Assembly: GCA_026706895.1 (NCBI GenBank)
Contig: JAPOXW010000007.1
Location: 4,490-57,230 of the forward strand
Source of the DNA: Gammaproteobacteria bacterium
GTDB lineage: Bacteria; Pseudomonadota; Gammaproteobacteria; Poriferisulfidales; Poriferisulfidaceae
Reading direction: 5' to 3'
DNA: 52,741 bases
In this document: in pieces, positions 46,433 to 52,741 of the stretch
Layout of the letters: each line of letters opens with the position of its first letter
Numbering within the stretch: the first letter of the stretch is position 1
Made by a program: the position numbers and the translations under genes
Notes under the pieces: generated by a model
Databases searched by the model: none
What the model was told of the DNA's origin: nothing
Seen by the model: only the letters and a program-made list of their open reading frames with translations

Positions 46433-47584
46433 TCAGACTTCGTATGCGTAGCCTGCAACCTTGTTGATCGCCCGGGAGACTTCCAACTCGCCTTCAGAGG
46501 CTTCGTTGTCGTCCCACTTCTTCAGCTCCTGCTCCATGAGAGCATGGAATGCCGGTGGAACCAACGCCAGCGCGAACAGGGTGAAATACCCCATCCCCGT
46601 ATTTGGCGCCCCGACCTCGTCGAGCTCCCAGAAGTGAGTTTCACCACGGTCGTGGTGGTCTGCCTGACGGCCGATCTCGATGAAGAACCAGCTGGTGAAC
46701 GCCGTGCTGTTGTCCCAGCTGTGGCGATAGTCGATGGGCTGGCCTTTCTCGCGAATCAGCCCATAGTGCTCCAGATAGTTGAGCGCTTCCAGCTCGAAAT
46801 TCGAAATCATCCAGATCAGCAGCATGGCGCAGATGCCAAGCCAGCCGCCTGCCATCCAGAACAGGAAGAGCGTCGGCAAGCTCATTGCATAGCCACGGAT
46901 CCAGCGGTTCTGCCAAGACAGGAACGGCACGCCCAGACGCTCTAGGCGATGCTTCTCCATCGAATACAGGAATTTGCTCTGGCCGAAATAGGATTTCGGG
47001 AAATGAGCGTACAGACTGCGCCCGCGCGGCGAAGTTGCGGGATCATCCTCGCAACCCAGTTCCAGATGATGGTTGTACACATGCGCGTAGCAGAAATGGG
47101 ATGAACCGGACAGTCCCATCATCCAGCGTGCGATCACGAAGCTGAAGCCCTTGGTGTGCGCCAGCTCGTGCCCGTAGATGATGCCGATGCCGGCAAAGAT
47201 GCCAGTCGAAACGACCGCCCCGACCAACTGCATCCCGGTAATCCCTTCCTGATAGGACAGGCCCAGGAAAGTGCCGGTCCCCATCGGGACACCATTTACA
47301 TACTGGTAGATGCGCCAGCAGATCGCCAACTGCAATAGGACGAAAACGCCCAGCATGCTGTACATGACACCGTTCTGAAGAGCGGGGATGCCATAGGTAT
47401 CGCCCTCTTCGTCAAACCCCGCACCCATGGTGCGTTGTGGCGTGGTGGTATCAACCAGAATGCCGATACCCATCAAGGCGATTCCGGTCCAGACCCACGG
47501 GCCGCCTGCCAAGACCCCGAACAGCGCCGACAGGATCAGCAGCGGCGCGAGGAAATAGCGTAGATTGATAAACAGTTTTTTCAC
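46433..47584 (-). CDS. AlkB-like alkane/fatty-acid membrane hydroxylase
   Basis: 383 residues with about six membrane helices. Histidine boxes are HELAH (139-143), HVYNHH (168-173) and EHYGL (His273), as in alkane 1-monooxygenase. Box three, normally R-H-S/A-D-H-H, reads RQADHH: the first His is Gln307. Activity on alkanes is therefore plausible but not certain. The GTG start has TAGGAGGAG close by. It is divergent from a MerR-like regulator and has its own terminator. Confidence 0.88.
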   Translation of the reverse strand: MKKLFINLRYFLAPLLILSALFGVLAGGPWVWTGIALMGIGILVDTTTPQRTMGAGFDEEGDTYGIPALQNGVMYSMLGVFVLLQLAICWRIYQYVNGVPMGTGTFLGLSYQEGITGMQLVGAVVSTGIFAGIGIIYGHELAHTKGFSFVIARWMMGLSGSSHFCYAHVYNHHLELGCEDDPATSPRGRSLYAHFPKSYFGQSKFLYSMEKHRLERLGVPFLSWQNRWIRGYAMSLPTLFLFWMAGGWLGICAMLLIWMISNFELEALNYLEHYGLIREKGQPIDYRHSWDNSTAFTSWFFIEIGRQADHHDRGETHFWELDEVGAPNTGMGYFTLFALALVPPAFHALMEQELKKWDDNEASEGELEVSRAINKVAGYAYEV

Positions 47585-47607
47585 GACTCCTCCTAAGTAA
47601 TTCTGAC

Positions 47608-47625
47608 AATCGTGGGGACACGATT
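47608..47625. promoter_or_regulatory. Perfect hairpin/inverted repeat in front of the AlkB-like gene
   Basis: AATCGTG-GGGA-CACGATT, seven bases per arm, 24 bases before the GTG start. It may be an operator or an RNA hairpin in the leader; the sequence alone does not decide. Confidence 0.55.
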
Positions 47626-47687
47626 CTTTTGAGGCTAATCTATCACAAATATTTCAGCCTTCCAGTTGGCCGACGGGAGGGCATCCA

Positions 47688-47735
47688 GTACAATGGCTGT
47701 ACGAAATGCCGAATTGCCCAGGATTTTCCTGTACA
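47688..47735. promoter_or_regulatory. GTAC-type repeats between alkB-like and merR-like genes
   Basis: GTACA-ATGGC-TGTAC (47688-47702) and a TGTACA palindrome (47730-47735, in CCTGTACAAAAGG) lie in the 169-base divergent region, 19-66 bases before the MerR-like ATG. MerR/CarH/LitR-type regulators bind TGTA-type repeats near their own promoters, so these are operator candidates. Confidence 0.5.
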
Positions 47736-47753
47736 AAAGGTGGATAACTTGAC

Positions 47754-48710
47754 ATGGCCGAATTGCCGCTCCATCCCATCCAAGTTGCCGCGCGCCGCTC
47801 GGGCCTGAGCGTCGAGTTGATCCGCGCCTGGGAGCGCCGCTATCACGCAGTCGAACCGATGCGCACCCGAAACCAGCGACGATTGTACCGCGACGAGGAT
47901 ATCGAGCGCCTACGCCTGTTGGCTCGCGCCACCGATGCCGGACGACGTATCGGCGACATCGCGCGGTCGTCCACTGCCGAACTCCAAGCCATGGTGGAAG
48001 GAGATGAGCAGGCGGCCGTTCTGGTGCCTTCCCTCGGTTCCTCGCGCCCACGCACGGACGCGGTCATGGAATATTTCGACCGGTGTCTCGAGGCAATCGA
48101 CAGGATGGATCCGGAACAGTTGGCTGAAACCCTGAGCGACGCCGAGAAGAACCTGGTCGAGTTGTTCATGCAGGAAGACCTGATCGCACCGCTGATCCAG
48201 CACATGCAAGACGAATGCCGCAATGGGACCCTGCGCATGGCGCAAAAGCACATGGCCGAAGGCGTAATCCGCAGTCACTTGCTGAACTATGCCACTCGCC
48301 CGGGAACCGGCTCCGCCTTCCGTGTGGTCGTGGCCGGCGGATTGTCCGGAACAGACGAACTTCCGCTACTTCGCTTGGCCGTGGCGACCCGAGCCTACGG
48401 GTGGCGGCCCATCTTCCTCGGTGCTGGGCTGTCTGCTGACGAAATCGCGTACGCGGCAGAACGCAGCCGGGCCCTGTGCACCGCCATCGCCGCCTACCCG
48501 GTCGATGATCCTTTGCTTCCGAACGAGTTGCGCAAGCTCCGCCGCGCCATCCCGGAAGGTCACCCGATCCTCCTGCACGGCTCCAACTTGAATCTCTTCG
48601 AGGCGGTGATCGACGATACCCGGATCATCCCGACGCAGACGTTCGGTGAATTGCGTCTCGCCCTGGGGCGGATGCGGCTCGATGCCCAGGCCGACGCCGA
48701 ACCGGCCTGA
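47754..48710 (+). CDS. MerR-family regulator with degenerate CarH-like B12 domain
   Basis: 318 residues. A MerR winged helix (about 6-75, PIQVAARRSGLSVELIRAWE) is followed by a four-helix bundle and a Rossmann domain as in CarH/LitR photoreceptors. In the bundle, AQKHMAEG keeps His166 but has Lys165 where Glu is usual; in the cobalamin motif (GExHELG) the lower-ligand His is Asp201 (SGTDELP). B12 binding is therefore doubtful. Neighbours alkB-like and fabA suggest control of membrane-lipid or alkane genes, which is inference. Confidence 0.88.
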   Translation: MAELPLHPIQVAARRSGLSVELIRAWERRYHAVEPMRTRNQRRLYRDEDIERLRLLARATDAGRRIGDIARSSTAELQAMVEGDEQAAVLVPSLGSSRPRTDAVMEYFDRCLEAIDRMDPEQLAETLSDAEKNLVELFMQEDLIAPLIQHMQDECRNGTLRMAQKHMAEGVIRSHLLNYATRPGTGSAFRVVVAGGLSGTDELPLLRLAVATRAYGWRPIFLGAGLSADEIAYAAERSRALCTAIAAYPVDDPLLPNELRKLRRAIPEGHPILLHGSNLNLFEAVIDDTRIIPTQTFGELRLALGRMRLDAQADAEPA

Positions 48711-48769
48711 CTTCCCCTCATCCACACTCTATAGAATAGTCTTCAGGCTTATTACCCGGTTTCCATCCC

Positions 48770-49285
48770 ATGGGTTCACCTCAAAGTCTCTCCTACGAGG
48801 AGCTCCTGCGTTGCGCGCGCGGTGAGATGTTCGGCGAAGGCAACGCCCAGTTGCCGAGCCCGAACATGCTGATGTTGGACCGCATCACGCATATCAGCGA
48901 GCAAGGCGGCGCCTACGGGAAAGGCGAACTGCAGGCGGAATTGGATATTCGCCCCGACCTCTGGTTCTTCCAATGCCATTTCCCAGGCGATCCGGTGATG
49001 CCGGGCTGCCTGGGGCTCGATGCCCTGTGGCAGTTGGTGGGATTCTTCCTGGGATGGCAGGGCCATCCGGGGCGAGGCCGGGCGCTGGGCGTCGGCCGGG
49101 TCAAGTTTTCCGGCCAGGTGACTCCGGAAAACCGCACCGTGCACTACCACATCCACCTCAAACGCCTGATCACCCGTTCACTGGTGATGGGCATCGCCGA
49201 CGGCCTGGTGCAAGTCGATGGCCGCGACATCTACACTGCGAAGGATCTTCGGGTCGGCCTGTTCACCACCCTGGAACAATTCTGA
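48770..49285 (+). CDS. fabA: 3-hydroxydecanoyl-[ACP] dehydratase/isomerase
   Basis: 171 residues. Catalytic His70 ([12 protein letters not shown]) and Asp84 ([12 protein letters not shown]) have the E. coli numbers. FabA introduces the cis double bond for unsaturated fatty acids. No strong Shine-Dalgarno is visible; TAGAAT about 35 bases upstream could be a -10. No fabB follows in the window. Confidence 0.97.
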   Translation: MGSPQSLSYEELLRCARGEMFGEGNAQLPSPNMLMLDRITHISEQGGAYGKGELQAELDIRPDLWFFQCHFPGDPVMPGCLGLDALWQLVGFFLGWQGHPGRGRALGVGRVKFSGQVTPENRTVHYHIHLKRLITRSLVMGIADGLVQVDGRDIYTAKDLRVGLFTTLEQF

Positions 49286-49287
49286 CC

Positions 49288-50094
49288 ATGGTGCCCCTTC
49301 TGGCCCATACCACGGCCTACCAATTCCTGGACTTTGGCGAAGACGAGACTCTGCGCCGCCACCTGCTCGAGGCCTGCGAACGCCTGCAACTGACCGGCAA
49401 CATCACCCTGGCCCCTGAAGGCATCAACCTGAGCCTGTCGGGCTTGGAAGATGGCATCGGCCAGATCGAGCGACTTCTTTTGGACGAAAGCCCGTTCAAG
49501 CGACTCCAGTTCCGGCGCAGCCGCATCGCCGCTTCACCTTTCTCCAAGCTGATCATCCGTTTCCGCCCTTCCCTCCTGCCCATCCAGATGGACACTCCGG
49601 TCGCCCGCCGCCAGCCGGGCACTCACCTGCCACCGCAACAGTTATGCCAATGGCTGGACGAAGGTCGCCCACTGCGACTGCTGGACGTGCGCAACGTCTA
49701 CGAGACGCACCTGGGGCAGTTTGCCACCGCCGAAACCCTGCCTTTGCATCAATTCCGTGATTTCCAGGAAGCGGCTCGCGACCTGGAACCGGACACGAGA
49801 CCCATCGTGACCTACTGCACGGGCGGCATCCGCTGCGAGCTGGCCAGCGCCTGGCTGCGCGAGCAGGGACACCCGGAGGTCTGGCAGTTGTCCGGAGGCA
49901 TCCTGAACTATTTCGAGCAATGCGGCGGCCGCCACTGGCAGGGGGAATGCTTCGTCTTTGACGACCGCCTGGCCGTGGACCCCGAACTGCATGCCACCTA
50001 TCCCCAGCTATGCCGCACCTGCCAGAAGCCCCTTTCGGAAATGAGGCTCGGCCGCTGCGCGGAATGCGGAGATCCCAGGCTTGATGCTCACTGA
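49288..50094 (+). CDS. trhO: tRNA uridine(34) hydroxylase TrhO (rhodanese domain)
   Basis: 268 residues: an N-terminal ferredoxin-like domain (TTAYQFLDFGEDETLRRHLL) and a rhodanese domain with the active-site loop VTYCTGGIRCELAS. A Cys-rich end (LCRTCQKPL, CAECGD) is present, as in the family. TrhO uses O2 to make 5-hydroxyuridine at the wobble position. It follows fabA by two bases and overlaps tatD by 11. The larger open frame upstream is antisense/out-of-frame reading of fabA and was not used. Confidence 0.93.
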   Translation: MVPLLAHTTAYQFLDFGEDETLRRHLLEACERLQLTGNITLAPEGINLSLSGLEDGIGQIERLLLDESPFKRLQFRRSRIAASPFSKLIIRFRPSLLPIQMDTPVARRQPGTHLPPQQLCQWLDEGRPLRLLDVRNVYETHLGQFATAETLPLHQFRDFQEAARDLEPDTRPIVTYCTGGIRCELASAWLREQGHPEVWQLSGGILNYFEQCGGRHWQGECFVFDDRLAVDPELHATYPQLCRTCQKPLSEMRLGRCAECGDPRLDAH

Positions 50095-50869
50095 CATCTG
50101 CTGCAACCTGACCCACGAGTCGTTCGCAAACGATCAGGAAGAGGTCCTGCAGCGGGCCCGGGAAGCTGGCGTCACCCGGTTTCTGCTGGCCGGTGCGGAT
50201 CTTGCCGAGAGCCGGGCATGCGTTTCGGCCGCACAGCGCTATCCCGACTGCTGGGCGGCAGTCGGCGTGCATCCGCACCAGGCGCGTGAATGGGACTCCG
50301 ACAGCGCCGAAATCCTGCGCGGCCTTCAACAAGATTCCAAAGTCATCGCCATCGGCGAGTGCGGGCTGGACTACTACCGGGACCTGTCGCCTCGCGAGAC
50401 ACAGGTCGCCGTTTTCTCGGAACAACTAGAACTGGCAGGCGAATTGGGCCTGCCCGTGCTCATGCACAACCGCGATGCGGACGAGGATTTCCTGCAGGTT
50501 TTCGATAACGTGGTCAGCCGCCCACCGCGCGCCGTCCTGCATTGCTTCACCGGGGGACGGTCATTGCTGTACGCCTGCCTTGAGCGCGGCATATACATCG
50601 GCGTCACCGGTTGGTTCTGCGACGAACGTCGAGGGCAACCGCTCAGAGACCTGATCGGAGAGATTCCGCTGGATCGGCTGATGATCGAGACGGATGCGCC
50701 CTATCTATTGCCACGCACGCTGCGCCCGCGCCCCCGAACTCGCCGCAATGAACCCATGTGGTTGCCCCATATCGCCGAGCAGATTGCCGAGGCCCGGGGT
50801 CTGGGCTTGAATGAATTCGCCCGCCATACGCAGGCGTGCGCACAGGCATTCTTTTCTTTTTCGGACTGA
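50084..50869 (+). CDS. tatD: TatD-family 3'-5' DNA exonuclease
   Basis: 261 residues, TIM-barrel metal nuclease. Conserved blocks: GVHPHQAREWD, IGECGLDYYRD (Glu ligand), VLMHNRDADEDF, VLHCFTGGRSLL, GITGW-type IYIGVTGWFCDERRG and LMIETDAPYLLPR. The N-terminal motif is DICCNLTH where E. coli has DIGVNLT, and no His-x-His follows, as in E. coli TatD itself. ATG 50084 is preferred to the TTG one codon before. Confidence 0.94.
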   Translation: MLTDICCNLTHESFANDQEEVLQRAREAGVTRFLLAGADLAESRACVSAAQRYPDCWAAVGVHPHQAREWDSDSAEILRGLQQDSKVIAIGECGLDYYRDLSPRETQVAVFSEQLELAGELGLPVLMHNRDADEDFLQVFDNVVSRPPRAVLHCFTGGRSLLYACLERGIYIGVTGWFCDERRGQPLRDLIGEIPLDRLMIETDAPYLLPRTLRPRPRTRRNEPMWLPHIAEQIAEARGLGLNEFARHTQACAQAFFSFSD

Positions 50870-50953
50870 CTGGGCGGTCCTGTGGGCCGTCTCGCGCCGC
50901 AAGACGCGGGAATCTTTGGTTTAAAATGGGATTTTTCCACTGCTCCTAGTCTC

Positions 50954-52390
50954 ATGGAACACTACTCCGCTTTTGCGCCCAGTATTGGAGCCTGCGCCGA
51001 GCAGGCGACCGTCTACGCTCCTTGGGACCGCTCGCCCATTGGTACCGTCGACATCATCAACAGCCAGCAGGCCGACCAGGTTCTGGAGACTGCCTTTGCG
51101 ATCTACCAGGACAAGTCGCGCTGGCTGCCGCCCGCGAAACGCATCGAAGTGCTGGAGAAAACCGCACAGTTGATGGCTGCGCGCAGCGAAGAGCTGGCCG
51201 TGGAAGCAGCCCGTGAAGGCGGCAAGCCCTTGCCGGATTCCAAGGTTGAAGTGGCCCGGGCGATCGACGGCATGCACAGCTGCGTGGAAATCATGCGCAC
51301 CGAGGCAGGCCGGGAAATCCCGATGAACCTGAATGCCGCGTCGGCCCACCACATGGCGCTGACCCGCAAGTACCCGATCGGCGTGGTGCTGGCGTTCTCC
51401 GCATTCAACCATCCACTCAATTTGATCGTGCACCAGGTCGGCCCCGCCCTCGCTTCCGGCTGTCCCGCCATCATCAAGCCGGCACTCGATACGCCCCTGT
51501 CGTGCATGCGCTTCGTCGAAATGCTGCATCAGGCCGGGCTCCCCGAAGGCTACGTGCAGGCAATCAACCTGGGTGACCACGAGGTTGCCGGGCAGATGGT
51601 CGGAGATCCCCGGGTGGCGTTTTTCAGCTTTATCGGGAGCGGTGAAGTTGGCTGGATGCTGCGCTCGAAACTAGCGCCCGGCGCACGCTGCGCGCTGGAG
51701 CACGGCGGCATCGCCCCGGTCATCGTGGCGGCGGATGCCGATATCGACGGTGCCTTGCCCCTGATGGCCAAAGGCGGGTTCTACCATGCCGGACAGGTCT
51801 GCGTATCGGTTCAGCGAGTCTACGCCGACCAGAGCATCGCCCAGCGCATTGCCGAAGGACTGGCCGAACTGGGCAACAACATGAAAGTGGGCGATCCGAC
51901 CGAAGCCGACACGGAGGTCGGCCCCCTGATCCGGCCGGCTGAAGTGGACCGGGTCGAAGCCTGGGTCCAGGAAGCCGTGGATGCGGGAGCGCAACTCGTC
52001 AGCGGAGGCCAGCGGCTGTCGGACACCGCCTACCAGCCGACCGTGCTGCTGAACCCTCCGGCCGATGCCAAGGTCAGCGCCCACGAGGTGTTTGGGCCGG
52101 TAATCTGCGTGTACGGCTTCGACGACATCGATGCCGCCATCGCGCAGGCCAATGCCGGACCGTATTCGTTCCAGGCCGCCGTATTCAGCCAGAACATCGA
52201 CACCGCCCTGCACTGCTACCACCAGTTGGAAGCCGCCGCGGTGATGATCAACAACCACACCGCGTTCCGGGTCGACTGGATGCCTTTTGCCGGTCTCAAG
52301 CAGTCCGGCCACGGCGTGGGCGGCATCCCCTACACCTACGAGGACATGCAGGTCGACAAGCTGATGGTCGTCCGCTCGCCGTCCCTCTGA
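50954..52390 (+). CDS. NAD(P)-dependent aldehyde dehydrogenase
   Basis: 478 residues, ALDH superfamily. The cofactor region AFSAFNHPLNLIVHQVGPAL, the catalytic Glu in LEHGGIAPVIV (usually LELGG) and the catalytic Cys in HAGQVCVSVQRVY are in place, as is the EVFGPVICVYGF strand. The substrate is not evident. I use the ATG at MEHYSAF; a longer frame adds residues read from the intergenic region, where TAAAAT could be a -10. Confidence 0.93.
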   Translation: MEHYSAFAPSIGACAEQATVYAPWDRSPIGTVDIINSQQADQVLETAFAIYQDKSRWLPPAKRIEVLEKTAQLMAARSEELAVEAAREGGKPLPDSKVEVARAIDGMHSCVEIMRTEAGREIPMNLNAASAHHMALTRKYPIGVVLAFSAFNHPLNLIVHQVGPALASGCPAIIKPALDTPLSCMRFVEMLHQAGLPEGYVQAINLGDHEVAGQMVGDPRVAFFSFIGSGEVGWMLRSKLAPGARCALEHGGIAPVIVAADADIDGALPLMAKGGFYHAGQVCVSVQRVYADQSIAQRIAEGLAELGNNMKVGDPTEADTEVGPLIRPAEVDRVEAWVQEAVDAGAQLVSGGQRLSDTAYQPTVLLNPPADAKVSAHEVFGPVICVYGFDDIDAAIAQANAGPYSFQAAVFSQNIDTALHCYHQLEAAAVMINNHTAFRVDWMPFAGLKQSGHGVGGIPYTYEDMQVDKLMVVRSPSL

Positions 52391-52418
52391 GCCTGGAACC
52401 GCCAGTTCCCCTGTTGCC

Positions 52419-52741
52419 ATGCGCCTGACCGCCGCCGAATTCCGCGCCCTCCCGCACAAGGCCGTGACCTTGCTCGGCATGTCCGGCGTGGGCAAGACCC
52501 GACTGTCCGAGCGGCTCGACAAGACGCAGTGGTTCCACTATTCCGGGGATTATCGGATTGGGACCCGCTACCTCAGCGAGAACATCCTCGACAACCTCAA
52601 GTCGAAGATGATGGAGGTGCCGTTCCTGGCGGACCTGCTGCGTTCGGACTCCATCTACATCTCCAACAATCTCACCGTCAGCAACCTGGAACCGGTCTCG
52701 ACCTTTCTCGGCAAACCCGGAAATTCCAGGCTCGGCGGGCT
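52419..52741 (+). CDS. P-loop ATPase, N-terminal part, cut by the window end
   Basis: 107 codons are visible. Walker A is GMSGVGKTRLS near residue 20. The rest (FHYSGDYRIGTRYLSENILD, SKMMEVPFLADLLRSDSIYI) belongs to an ATPase family I recognise only generally; the function is unknown. The ATG lies 28 bases after the aldehyde dehydrogenase, so the two may be cotranscribed. Confidence 0.8.
   Translation, partial: MRLTAAEFRALPHKAVTLLGMSGVGKTRLSERLDKTQWFHYSGDYRIGTRYLSENILDNLKSKMMEVPFLADLLRSDSIYISNNLTVSNLEPVSTFLGKPGNSRLGG

Noticed and set aside
46433..47584. Including the second AlkB-like gene in the RiPP cluster
   Set aside because: It is separated by dinB and an unknown gene, has its own terminator and faces a regulator, so it more likely belongs to lipid or alkane metabolism.

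Overview
The window looks like part of a high-GC gammaproteobacterial chromosome. Evidence for this is the order eno-ftsB-ispD-ispF, the yoaA-tsaB pair, coq7 (ubiquinone synthesis), apbC-dcd, metG followed by an RnfB-like ferredoxin and nth, and fabA. Many housekeeping genes overlap by 1-4 bases at ATGA, GTGA or TTGA junctions. I cannot name the genus.

Layout. 1-789 has no convincing gene but carries a run of 17 G. 790-6661 is one leftward operon: eno, ftsB, ispD, ispF, yoaA, tsaB and a VOC-family gene. 6722-10143 holds two toxin-antitoxin pairs (VapBC-like and HigBA, each with an inverted-repeat operator candidate) around a small PGPGW membrane protein, dcd and apbC. 10216-13255 runs rightward: metG, a two-cluster ferredoxin and nth. 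13256-14208 is gene-poor and contains a second copy of the nth iron-sulfur-loop sequence. 14209-16932 is a complete HvfABC-type (bufferin-like) metallophore RiPP operon with a DoxX membrane protein. Its 3' end overlaps, on the other strand, a FlhD/FlhC-like regulator. coq7, a GlcF-like Fe-S protein and nrdAB (with paired NrdR boxes over the promoter and a clean terminator), a DASS symporter and an SDR follow.

26993-44436 is visibly lower in GC (29/60 at 35041-35100 against 44/60 at 10321-10380) and contains the most unusual locus, a RiPP cluster. A nitrile-hydratase-like-leader (NHLP) precursor of 90 residues ends in only four residues, LCCC, after an AG-type cleavage site. Around it are a three-gene NHLP export system (HlyD-like protein, C39-peptidase ABC transporter, second large ABC protein), an RND/MMPL exporter, a fused leader-binding E1-like/YcaO cyclodehydratase, an unrecognised 373-residue protein, a SAM methyltransferase, and a fusion of an AlkB-like diiron membrane oxygenase to a GlnE-like adenylyltransferase module that has lost its catalytic DxD. 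No flavin azoline dehydrogenase is visible. The simplest reading is a leader-borne Cys-Cys-Cys tail cyclised to consecutive thiazolines, tailored by the oxygenase and methyltransferase, then cut and exported. That product is inferred.

44543-52741 returns to more ordinary genes: dinB, an unknown helical protein, a second AlkB-like hydroxylase, a divergent MerR/CarH-like regulator that has lost its cobalamin-ligand His and has GTAC-type repeats in front, fabA, trhO, tatD, an aldehyde dehydrogenase, and the start of a P-loop ATPase cut by the window edge.
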